From Bryobacterales bacterium (lineage in GTDB: Bacteria > Acidobacteriota > Terriglobia > Bryobacterales > Bryobacteraceae), in assembly GCA_003162425.1 (NCBI GenBank), contig PMOK01000082.1, positions 23,589-87,588 on the forward strand: a DNA stretch of 64,000 nucleotides, given 5' to 3'. The position numbers and the translations under genes are program-made. The notes beneath the pieces were generated by a model. It was not told the DNA's origin. It did not search any database and was given only the letters and a program-made list of their open reading frames with translations. Of the stretch, positions 45,916 to 53,659 are shown piece by piece (the stretch's first letter is position 1; each line of letters starts with the position of its first letter).

Positions 45916-48327
45916 ATGAGACCCAATCCAGGCCAACGCACGAAGGCAGATGAAAACAAAAGCCTTATCCGTGTTCATCCGTGTCCATCCGTGGCCATAT
46001 TTTGCCTTTGCCTCGCAGCCTCTCTCTCAGCCCAAACCCGCCTGACCCTACAACAAGCCGGGTCGCGTATGGCGCCGGATTGGACACCGGTCTACGATGG
46101 TAAAGAGGTGCTAGTGAGCGGGCAAGTCTCGGCGGCTCCAGTGTGGGTATCCGAGTCGCTGTACTTGGCTATTCAGGATCAGGCCGGCTATGGCCTGTTG
46201 CTGGAGGGCTCCGAGCGCCAGTTTCGTGATTTTGCGCCGGGCGATTGGGTGGAATCGCAAGGGCCCATCGCCCGGCATGCAGGTCTAGCTGTATTGATCC
46301 CTCGCACGCTCCGGCGAACCAGCCGCGCGGAGCCGCCGGCAGCGAAAATCCTCAGGCCCTCGGAGCTCGCATCATTTCGATACCTGGGCGTTCTAGTCAC
46401 CACTGAAAGCGCGGTGGCTCAGGAAAAGGGCAACGCAGGTGGGGACCTGATTTCGATCGGAGAGAGAGGCAGCTACATCGACGTCGTCCTGCCCCGGACG
46501 CGGCACGATTCCTCGCCACAGCCCTACGGATTCCATGCGGGTGACCGGATTCGCGTTACCGGAATCGACAGCCAGTTCTGCAGGCTGCCTCCCTACGATC
46601 GGTTCTTCCAGATCCTGGCGCTAGGTCCCGCCTCGATAACCGTGGTGGAGAAAGCCTGGATGATTCCCCCTCCGTTGCTGCTGGCCTCCGTGATGCTGGC
46701 GGCCGCTCTGCTTGCGATCTGGTGGTTTCGGGAGCGCAGGATGGCCGCGCTGCGCCGCCGCATGCGCGTTTTGAATTCGCTGGGCGAGGATGTGATCGGC
46801 GCCGCCTCGCCCGCGGAAATTCTGCGGCGGCTGGAGATGACGCTGCCCAAAGTTTCGGCCTCCTCCGGAACCGGCATGTATTTGCTGAACCGAGGGACGA
46901 AGTCGCTCGAAAGCGTACAGGCTACCGGCGCGGAATCCATCGAGCTGGACAACCCGAGGAGCGGCATGGCTGCCGGTATCGCAGCCTGCTTCCGGAACCG
47001 CACCCTGATCGCCATTCCAGACACGCGCCGCAGTCCGTTTTTCCGCAAAGAGACGGGCGGAAGCAGCCCGCGCGCGGCCATCTTTGTTCCAATGTTCGCT
47101 CAGAGCGAACTGGTGGGAGTGCTGGAACTGCACAATGACGAGAGGATTCGCTATTACAGCCAGGCCGATCAAGCTGCCATGCAACATCTGGCCAATCAGG
47201 TGGCAACAGCGCTGAAACTTCAGGAGCAGCATTCGGTACGCGAGCAATTGTTTCGCAGCGAGAAGCTGGCGGCGGCCGGGCAACTGATTTCAGAGATCGC
47301 CAATGAATTGAGACTTCCGCTGGAATCCATCGTGGCGCGGGCCTCTGCTCTCAGATCGCGGCGGACGGATGATTTTCGCGAAGAATTGGAAACCATCGCG
47401 GCCGATGCGCAGCGTGCATCGCAGATCGTGACCCGGCTCGATTCGCTCGCCAAGGTGGAACAGACCGAGGTGCAAGCCGTGGATCTAACGGCACTGTTGA
47501 CGGGCCTCGTACAGTTCCGGGAACCGGAGTGCAAGGCCAAAGGCGTCGAGATTCGATCCCAGTTGGCCGCAAAACCGACCATCATCATGGGATCTCCGGG
47601 CCAGCTCGAACAGGTGCTCCTGAACCTGCTGGTGGACGCCGAGAAAGCGGCAGCCGAGGCACGCGAGAAGCTCATCACAGTATCGAGCAGTTTGTTGGCT
47701 CGGCGAATGCTGGTGGAAATTTCGTATTCCACCCGTTCCACCGAGTTTCAGAGACTGGATGCCGCGGACGGCGATCACTTAAGCGGCGGAGCGTTGGCTC
47801 TGGGAGCGTGCAGGAGTATAATTCAAAGTCACGGCGGCGAATTTCGCGCTGTCCGCGTTTCACCGGTGCAGGCTCGGTTCGATATCGAGCTGCAGGTGGT
47901 GGAGCCGCGCTCGAGCGGGGTCGCGGCGGGAGCAGCGCTCGGCGGAAGAACCCGGCATCTCAACGTTCTGGTGGTGGATCCGGACGCGAAAGTGCAGCGC
48001 CAGCTTTTGCAGTTACTGGGCGATCGCGGCGATCGCGTGGTGCCAGTATCGAACGCCGAGGAGGGTGTGGATCTGGTCCAGCGCATGCGATTCGACATGG
48101 CTCTGTGCGCGGTCCGACAGCCTGGGCTGAACTGGGTGGAGTTTTTCGAACGCGTGCGCTATCAAGTGGGCGGCTTTGTTCTGCTGACGGATGGATTCGA
48201 TACCGATTTGGCGCGCGCATTTCAGGGCAGCGAGGGATTTGTGCTGAGCAAGCCGATTGACGAAGCCGAGGTGCTGCGGATTTGCCGCGCGGTGGAGGAG
48301 CGGGCGGGGCTTGCTGCACGGGGCTAG
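45916..48327 (+). CDS. GAF-containing hybrid kinase-like protein lacking phosphoacceptors
   Basis: 803 residues. A leader (SVAIFCLCLAASLSAQ) precedes a periplasmic region (about 40-245) and a transmembrane helix (PLLLASVMLAAALLAIWWF). A GAF domain follows (about 290-435). The dimerisation helix reads SEKLAAAGQLISEIANELRL: Asn463 occupies the phosphoacceptor His position of the usual AHEL motif. The ATPase-like part has one N-box change (LLNLLVDAEKA) and no proper G-boxes. The C-terminal receiver keeps Asp688/Asp690, Thr758 and Lys779, but Ala732 replaces the acceptor Asp (ALCAVRQPG). It therefore appears to be a pseudo-hybrid kinase acting as a scaffold or sensor. The N-terminus includes a TCCGTG tandem repeat (45968-45997). 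Confidence 0.8.
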   Translation: MRPNPGQRTKADENKSLIRVHPCPSVAIFCLCLAASLSAQTRLTLQQAGSRMAPDWTPVYDGKEVLVSGQVSAAPVWVSESLYLAIQDQAGYGLLLEGSERQFRDFAPGDWVESQGPIARHAGLAVLIPRTLRRTSRAEPPAAKILRPSELASFRYLGVLVTTESAVAQEKGNAGGDLISIGERGSYIDVVLPRTRHDSSPQPYGFHAGDRIRVTGIDSQFCRLPPYDRFFQILALGPASITVVEKAWMIPPPLLLASVMLAAALLAIWWFRERRMAALRRRMRVLNSLGEDVIGAASPAEILRRLEMTLPKVSASSGTGMYLLNRGTKSLESVQATGAESIELDNPRSGMAAGIAACFRNRTLIAIPDTRRSPFFRKETGGSSPRAAIFVPMFAQSELVGVLELHNDERIRYYSQADQAAMQHLANQVATALKLQEQHSVREQLFRSEKLAAAGQLISEIANELRLPLESIVARASALRSRRTDDFREELETIAADAQRASQIVTRLDSLAKVEQTEVQAVDLTALLTGLVQFREPECKAKGVEIRSQLAAKPTIIMGSPGQLEQVLLNLLVDAEKAAAEAREKLITVSSSLLARRMLVEISYSTRSTEFQRLDAADGDHLSGGALALGACRSIIQSHGGEFRAVRVSPVQARFDIELQVVEPRSSGVAAGAALGGRTRHLNVLVVDPDAKVQRQLLQLLGDRGDRVVPVSNAEEGVDLVQRMRFDMALCAVRQPGLNWVEFFERVRYQVGGFVLLTDGFDTDLARAFQGSEGFVLSKPIDEAEVLRICRAVEERAGLAARG
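45968..45997. repeat. Three-unit 10-bp tandem repeat in a coding leader
   Basis: TCCGTGTTCA, TCCGTGTCCA and TCCGTGGCCA lie head to tail and encode part of the N-terminal leader (IRVHPCPSVA) of the kinase-like protein. It looks like repetitive intergenic DNA absorbed into a reading frame. Confidence 0.7.
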
Positions 48328-48371
48328 GGACTGGGGATTGGGGGCTGGTGGCTGGTCGCTGGTGGCTGGTG
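48320..48371 (+). repeat. G-quadruplex motif across a stop codon plus a 14-bp tandem repeat
   Basis: Four G-runs at 48320-48344 (GGGG CTA GGG ACT GGGG ATT GGGGG) fit the canonical G4 pattern with 3-nt loops and include the stop codon of the kinase-like gene. Immediately after come two copies of GCTGGTGGCTGGT plus one base (48344-48371). The next gene begins 15 bp later. Confidence 0.65.
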
Positions 48372-48385
48372 AGACACTGGGACCA

Positions 48386-48865
48386 ATGGGTACAAAAACA
48401 TTGTGCTTGTTGCTTCTGGGCGCGGGCTGGCTGAGCTGTGATGAGAAGTACAGCGGCCCTGTCCCGCCTAAGCCCGACCTGCCCTACTTGTTACAGGCCA
48501 AGAAATTGTCGGAAGTTGAAATCGGAAAGGCGCGCCAGGAGCGGCGCAAGGACGACACCGTCTCAATTATCGCCGGACCAGGTTCGTCCGCCCGAACGCC
48601 GCTGCCTGAGCCGATTTTCATTCTTGATGCCCGCGAGCTAGAGCCACAGAAGATCGAGCTTTTCCGGTTGGAAGTGAAAGATGGTAACCGCGAGGTGTCG
48701 TTACCCAACAAGGACCACACCGGCGCCTCGCAGCCTTTGCATTTGAGAATCACTCCTCTGGGAGGGCATCTCTATAAGATCGAAGCCAGCGAGATGTTAG
48801 AAGAGGGCGAGTATGCGCTAGCGCCCACCGGAGACAATCGAATTTTCTGCTTTGAGATTTACTGA
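48386..48865 (+). CDS. Small exported protein of unknown function
   Basis: 159 residues from the ATG at 48386; the frame is open upstream, but that part lies in repeats and the kinase gene end. The start MGTKTLCLLLLGAGWLSCDE looks like a lipoprotein-type leader, with Cys 17 as possible anchor, although the residues before it are not an ideal lipobox. The mature part is beta-rich with charged segments (FILDARELEPQKIELFRLEV; KIEASEMLEEGEYALAP). No known domain is recognised. It follows the kinase-like gene on the same strand and may be its periplasmic partner. Confidence 0.65.
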   Translation: MGTKTLCLLLLGAGWLSCDEKYSGPVPPKPDLPYLLQAKKLSEVEIGKARQERRKDDTVSIIAGPGSSARTPLPEPIFILDARELEPQKIELFRLEVKDGNREVSLPNKDHTGASQPLHLRITPLGGHLYKIEASEMLEEGEYALAPTGDNRIFCFEIY

Positions 48866-48907
48866 GCTGGATACGGACCGACGCGTTCGCGCTCAGGCCG
48901 TCAACGC

Positions 48908-49198
48908 TCACGCGGGGAATTTGACATACCCTACGCCCCCCGACTCCGAGATCTTCCACTGCCGCTCAACCTCCTGTTCCAGTTGCGGAATATTGGCAGG
49001 GTCATCGGTAGCCTCCAAGGAGTCCTGGCTAATTCTCAGCCGAATGCGGTACCCAGGTCCTTTTATCTTCAGGATGTGTGTTTCGGTGATTCCTTCCGAG
49101 GCCCAGCAAAACTCGACTCCAGGTCTCGTTCGCTCGATGATCTCCTCAATGACGGCCCTTTGCCGGCCTTCGTCTGTTTCAGTCAGGTCTTGGTTCAT
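48908..49198 (-). CDS. Small cytoplasmic protein of unknown function
   Basis: 96 residues from an ATG at 49198 with a good ribosome binding site (GGAGG, 6 nt upstream). Acidic start (NQDLTETDEGRQRAVIEEII), then a probable beta-sheet core with ILKIKGPGYRIRLRIS and QWKISESGGVGYVKFPA. No signal peptide, membrane segment or known motif. It lies alone on the minus strand between two plus-strand genes. Confidence 0.65.
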   Translation of the reverse strand: MNQDLTETDEGRQRAVIEEIIERTRPGVEFCWASEGITETHILKIKGPGYRIRLRISQDSLEATDDPANIPQLEQEVERQWKISESGGVGYVKFPA

Positions 49199-49383
49199 GT
49201 ACAGCCTCCGTTAGGTATATTGCCACCCGTTTCAGATTCCGCCACCTCAGGCGCGATTGCGGCAGATTTCTCCTGTGAAATGCTGTTCCTTGACCGACGG
49301 CCGGCGAACGTCTTCCAGTCTCCCGATTGCAATTCCTTGAAAACCTACCGTCACCGAAAATCTGCGATAGAATTGCTCTACTT

Positions 49384-50748
49384 ATGTCCGCCCAGCCCGC
49401 GCCCGCTCCAGCGCCTCAGCAAACTGAAGCCCCTTATCCCGCGCCGCGCTACTCCTGGTACGTGGTGAGCGTTCTCACGCTGGTCTACGTCTTTTCCTTT
49501 ATCGATCGCCAGATTCTCTCACTGTTAGTCCGGCCGCTGCGCCGCGATTTGCAAATCACCGATACCGAAGTGAGCATTCTTATGGGATTCAGCTTCGCCG
49601 TGTTTTACACGTTCTGCGGGATACCATTGGGCCGACTAGCCGACACGCGCAGCCGGCGATCTATCATCGCGGCAGGACTAGTTTTTTGGAGCGCGTTCAC
49701 CGGCCTGTGCGGTCTGGCCAGGAACTTCGCGCAAATGCTGCTGTATCGTGTGGGAGTGGGCGTGGGAGAAGCGGCGCTCTCGCCCTCGGCATATTCGTTG
49801 ATCACCGACTATTTTCCGAAAGAAAAGCTGGGTACCGCCATTAGCGTCTATTCGATGGGCATCTACATCGGAGCGGGAATGTCGTACCTGCTGGGCGGGA
49901 TCGTGGTCCGTTTCGCATCGGCGCAGGAGGCTTGGATTTTGCCGCTGGTGGGCGCCGTCCGGCCGTGGCAGGTAATCTTTCTGGCCGTAGGACTGCCCGG
50001 CATTCTGGTAGCGCCGCTAGTGTATTCCATCCGGGAGCCGCTGCGGCGCGGTATCGCCCGGCATGCCTCGTCAGTCCCAGCCTCCGAGTCGTTCGCCTAC
50101 ATGCTGGAAAACAAGCGGACGTTTCTCTGCCATACCTTCGGATTCGGTTTGCTGTCGCTCACGTCTTACGCCAGCGGGGCGTGGGTGCCCGAATTCTTCC
50201 GGCGCAATTATCATTGGGATATTCCGCATACCGGAATTGTGTACGGATCGCTAGTGATCATCTTTGGATCGCTGGGCATCGTTGGCGCAGGAAAGATCGC
50301 CGACCTGCTGCGGGCGCGGGGAATCCTGCACGCTAACATGCTGGTGGGGATGTGGGTCGCGCTGATCGGGATTCCGGTAAGTTGCCTGCTGTATCTGGCG
50401 CCCTCGGCCGGCTGGGCCACGCTGTGGCTCGCGCCCGGCTGTATTGTGGCGGCCGCTCCATTCGGTATCGCGGCCGCGGCGATTCAGCAGATGATGCCCA
50501 ATCCGATGCGCGGCCAGGCGTCCGCAGTGTATCTATTCATCATCAACATGATCGGTCTTGGATTGGGCCCGACCGCCGTGGCCGTTTGCACGCAATACAT
50601 TTTCCGGCGGGACGATGCCGTGAATTACTCGCTGTTGGTGGTGCATCTGGTGGCGCTTTCGCTTGCGGCGATCCTGCTCGGCGGCGGGTTGAAGCCGTTC
50701 CTGCGAAGCCTAGAGCGCTTGAACCGATGGACGGCCGGTGCGTCGTGA
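49384..50748 (+). CDS. MFS transporter (Spinster-like)
   Basis: 454 residues from the ATG at 49384 (the open frame begins at a TTG at 49327). About twelve hydrophobic segments. The first helix region (YVFSFIDRQILSLLVRPLRR) and the loop GRLADTRSRRSIIAAGLVFW carry the MFS loop-2/3 motif; GVGVGEAALSPSAYSLITDY is typical of the Spinster-like/ACS-type group. The substrate is probably an anion or small organic molecule, unknown. Its end overlaps the RNA methyltransferase start (GTGA). Confidence 0.88.
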   Translation: MSAQPAPAPAPQQTEAPYPAPRYSWYVVSVLTLVYVFSFIDRQILSLLVRPLRRDLQITDTEVSILMGFSFAVFYTFCGIPLGRLADTRSRRSIIAAGLVFWSAFTGLCGLARNFAQMLLYRVGVGVGEAALSPSAYSLITDYFPKEKLGTAISVYSMGIYIGAGMSYLLGGIVVRFASAQEAWILPLVGAVRPWQVIFLAVGLPGILVAPLVYSIREPLRRGIARHASSVPASESFAYMLENKRTFLCHTFGFGLLSLTSYASGAWVPEFFRRNYHWDIPHTGIVYGSLVIIFGSLGIVGAGKIADLLRARGILHANMLVGMWVALIGIPVSCLLYLAPSAGWATLWLAPGCIVAAAPFGIAAAAIQQMMPNPMRGQASAVYLFIINMIGLGLGPTAVAVCTQYIFRRDDAVNYSLLVVHLVALSLAAILLGGGLKPFLRSLERLNRWTAGAS

Positions 50749-51287
50749 CTGACCGGCTCCCCTACCTGGCGACGCAGAGCGCGGCTCCTTACGAAGGGAT
50801 AACGCCGATCCCTGTCGCCATACTGTTGGATCAAGTTCGCAGCCTCTACAATGTCGGAGCGTTCTTCCGCACGGCAGATGCCGCGGGTTGCGAAAAGCTC
50901 TATCTGTGCGGGATCACCGGCCGTCCACCGAAGCCGGGAATCGCCAAGACTGCGCTGGGATCCGAAGAGACCGTTCCGTGGGAACATCACGCCGATGCCG
51001 GCACCGTGATTCAGGGCTTGCGGCAGCGAAACTATGAGATTGCGGCCGTCGAAACCAGTGTCCACTCGGTGGATCTTTTCGACTGGCGGCCGCGTTTTCC
51101 GGTCTGCATCCTGTTCGGACATGAGGTGGAAGGCCTGGGCGCTGGGCTGCTGGAGCTGTGCGACACCTACGTGCGGATTCCGATGCTGGGCCGCAAACAT
51201 TCGCTGAATGTAGCCACCGCGGGCGGCGTGGTGATCTACGAGCTTCTGCGGAAGTATCGGCGAATGTTAGACAATGCTAAAAGATGA
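50745..51287 (+). CDS. TrmH/SpoU-family RNA methyltransferase
   Basis: 180 residues. The GTG at 50745 overlaps the MFS stop (GTGA), giving MTDRLPYLATQS; an ATG at 50727 is also in frame, and the frame is open far upstream. SPOUT motifs are all present: LDQVRSLYNVGAFFRTADAA (motif 1), CILFGHEVEGLG (motif 2) and RIPMLGRKHSLNVATAGGVV (motif 3), the last forming the knot with the SAM site. It methylates a ribose 2'-OH in tRNA or rRNA; the target nucleotide cannot be told. Its stop overlaps the next start (ATGA). Confidence 0.9.
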   Translation: MTDRLPYLATQSAAPYEGITPIPVAILLDQVRSLYNVGAFFRTADAAGCEKLYLCGITGRPPKPGIAKTALGSEETVPWEHHADAGTVIQGLRQRNYEIAAVETSVHSVDLFDWRPRFPVCILFGHEVEGLGAGLLELCDTYVRIPMLGRKHSLNVATAGGVVIYELLRKYRRMLDNAKR

Positions 51288-53077
51288 AAGCGTTTCTCGT
51301 TTCTCGTTTCTTGTTTCTCGTTGGTCTCTTCGGGTTGGCAACGGCTTTAGTTGAGGCACAGCCGCCTTCCACCATGGCGCCGCCGGTCCGCGGCATTCAT
51401 GAGATGGTGGGCGCCGCGAACAACTTCGAAGTGGAGGCCGGCTACCGTATCCTTACCCAGGGCGGCAATGCGGTGGATGCGGGGGTGGCGACAGTGTTGG
51501 CCGCTGGCGTCACCGAATTGAGCCGCTTCGGGCTGGGCGGCGAGATGCCGCTCCTGGTAAAAATGGCGGGCAGGCCGCCGATCGCGATCAGCGGAATCGG
51601 GGTGGCGCCGGCCAAGGCGACCGTCGAATTCTATCAGCACCGCTCGCCCGAACCCTGGGAGGACGCCGGTCACATGCCCCCGGTCCCGATGCAGGGGATT
51701 CTTTCGGCCATCACGCCGGGCGTGTTCGACGGCCTGATTCTGGCGCTTGAAAAATACGGCACTAAGTCCTTCGCCGAAGTTGCAGCGCCCGCCATCGAGT
51801 ACGCCGAACAAGGTTTCCCGATGCCCGAAGAGTTCGGCAACATGCTGCGAGGGTACCAGCGCATCATTACCTTGTGGCCGGATTCGATGAAGTTCTTTTA
51901 TCCGGAGGGCGTGCCTACGCCGCGCGGCGAAATATTCCGCGAGCCGATATTAGCGAAGACCCTGCTCGAGCTGGTGGCCGCTGAAAAAAAGGCGCGAGGC
52001 AAGCGCGACGCCAAGCTGAACGCCGTGCGCGATTTGTTCTACAAGGGATCAATCGCCAAACGCATTTCCGAGTTTTGCGAAAAAAACGGTGGATTAATCA
52101 CATACAATGATCTGGCGAATTTCCACGCGGAAGAGGATCAGCCCAAGATGGGTACATATCGCGGCTACGAGATTTACAAGCCCGGTTTCTGGACCCAGGG
52201 GCCGGTGATGATTGAAGCATTGAACATGCTGGAAGGTTACGATCTGAAAGCCATGGGCCACAACAGCCCGCAATATCTGCACACCGTGGTGGAGGTAGTG
52301 AAACTGGCGTTTGCGGATCGCGACGAATATTACGGAGATCCCAAGTTCAGCAAAATTCCCGAGGAAATTCTGCTCTCGAAAGACTACGCGACGGAGCGGC
52401 GGAAGCTGATCGATCCGGAGCATGCTTCTATCGAGCACCGTCCGGGCGGGTTCGGCAGGCGCATCACTCCTCCAACCACGCAGGGAGCGGCCGGCCCGGT
52501 GAACGATACCACGTGCGTCAATGTGGTGGATCGGCAGGGCAATGCGTTTTCGGCCACGCCCAGCGGCGCGTGGTTGCCGTCGGTGATCGCGGGCGACACG
52601 GGAATCCCGCTCACCAGCCGGCTCCAATCGTTCGTGATGACGCCCGGCCATCCCAACCAGTTGCTGGCGGGCAAGCGTCCGCGCGTTACCCTGAGCCCAA
52701 CGCTGGTGACGCACGCCGGCAAACTCGAAATGATAATGTCCACGCCGGGTGGCGATAATCAGGACCAGGCTTTATTGCAGGTTTTCCTGAATATCGTGGA
52801 ATTCGGCATGACGCCGCAGGAAGCCGTGGAAGCGCCGCGATTCCAGACCGAGCATTTCTACAGCTCATTCGGCAATCACGAATTCGTGCCGGCCAAATTG
52901 AATCTGGAGGGACGGATTCCACGCGCCACAGCGGATGCTCTGACAGCGCTAGGCCATCGGGTTACGGTGGCGGGCGAATGGAGCAATTCCTCAGCGCCGA
53001 CCGTGATTTGGGTGCACGATGGAGTGCTGAATGGCGGAGCAGATCCACGGCGGGCAAGATTCATTTTCGGACGCTAG
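51284..53077 (+). CDS. Gamma-glutamyltransferase, exported
   Basis: 597 residues with a signal peptide. A precursor that cleaves itself before the catalytic Thr: GPVNDTTCVNVVDRQGN has Thr409 at the expected place. The large-subunit part includes ANNFEVEAGYRILTQGGNAV and FGLGGEMPLLV. The small subunit shows MTPGHPNQLLAGKRPRVTL and MIMSTPGGDNQDQALLQVF, with a final GGADPRRAR. It would hydrolyse or transfer the gamma-glutamyl group of glutathione or similar compounds in the periplasm. The first codons contain four copies of GTTTCTC (51292-51319). Coupled to the methyltransferase gene by an ATGA overlap. Confidence 0.9.
   Translation: MKAFLVSRFLFLVGLFGLATALVEAQPPSTMAPPVRGIHEMVGAANNFEVEAGYRILTQGGNAVDAGVATVLAAGVTELSRFGLGGEMPLLVKMAGRPPIAISGIGVAPAKATVEFYQHRSPEPWEDAGHMPPVPMQGILSAITPGVFDGLILALEKYGTKSFAEVAAPAIEYAEQGFPMPEEFGNMLRGYQRIITLWPDSMKFFYPEGVPTPRGEIFREPILAKTLLELVAAEKKARGKRDAKLNAVRDLFYKGSIAKRISEFCEKNGGLITYNDLANFHAEEDQPKMGTYRGYEIYKPGFWTQGPVMIEALNMLEGYDLKAMGHNSPQYLHTVVEVVKLAFADRDEYYGDPKFSKIPEEILLSKDYATERRKLIDPEHASIEHRPGGFGRRITPPTTQGAAGPVNDTTCVNVVDRQGNAFSATPSGAWLPSVIAGDTGIPLTSRLQSFVMTPGHPNQLLAGKRPRVTLSPTLVTHAGKLEMIMSTPGGDNQDQALLQVFLNIVEFGMTPQEAVEAPRFQTEHFYSSFGNHEFVPAKLNLEGRIPRATADALTALGHRVTVAGEWSNSSAPTVIWVHDGVLNGGADPRRARFIFGR
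51292..51319. repeat. Four-unit 7-bp tandem repeat in a signal peptide
   Basis: Three copies of GTTTCTC and one GTTTCTT, head to tail, encode the FLVSRFLFLV part of the gamma-glutamyltransferase leader. The number is not a multiple of three, so unit gain or loss would shift the frame. Confidence 0.75.
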
Positions 53078-53237
53078 AGAGGAATAGGGGATGAACGCCC
53101 CCCTGCGAATTCGGATTATGTTCAATGGTTCTATTCGCTTGAATCCGCACTTTACCGAAGCTGAAAAGGATTCCGCCAGGCAGTGCGCATTGGGCAATCC
53201 TGCAGCCCGCGGCCAGTGAGACTGAGAAGGGGATGAG

Positions 53238-53552
53238 ATGACCAGAAACTCGCAAACATTTCGCATCATGCTAGCCATAAGCGCCGCGCTCGTCCTGAAT
53301 GTGATCCTGTTCGCCGAGCCATTCTTTCATCCTCACTGGCAACCCGGTTCCAGCTCTGCCGAGAAACTGATGGACAGTCTGAGCAAGCCAGCAGGCCTAT
53401 TCGTTGACAAGTTCTTTCCAGGACACGGAGATATTCAAATTGTGGTCCTCATCTTGTCCTCACTAGTACTCTACACCCTGATCTTTTGGGCCATCCTGAA
53501 TGTGTGGGGCGTGATCCGGGACACGAGGATTGTTCGGCCCCACGCACGGTAG
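53238..53552 (+). CDS. Small membrane protein of unknown function
   Basis: 104 residues with an AGGGG ribosome binding site 6 nt upstream of the ATG. Two transmembrane helices, IMLAISAALVLNVILFA and IQIVVLILSSLVLYTLIFWA, enclose a polar loop of about 45 residues (about 28-72). No known motif. It is a stand-alone gene between the gamma-glutamyltransferase and the convergent propeller gene. Confidence 0.65.
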   Translation: MTRNSQTFRIMLAISAALVLNVILFAEPFFHPHWQPGSSSAEKLMDSLSKPAGLFVDKFFPGHGDIQIVVLILSSLVLYTLIFWAILNVWGVIRDTRIVRPHAR

Positions 53553-53659
53553 AGAGACTACGTGCTACGGGCGTATCACGATGGCTGCGATGGCGCGATG
53601 ATGAATTCTAACTTCCCGGTCCCTCAGCGCACTTCCTGCGTCGTCGCCGTCGCTGCAGG

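Noticed and set aside
50352..50744. Long N-terminal extension of the TrmH-type methyltransferase
   Set aside because: It lies entirely inside the MFS gene in another frame; the family domain starts after 50745, where a GTG overlaps the MFS stop.
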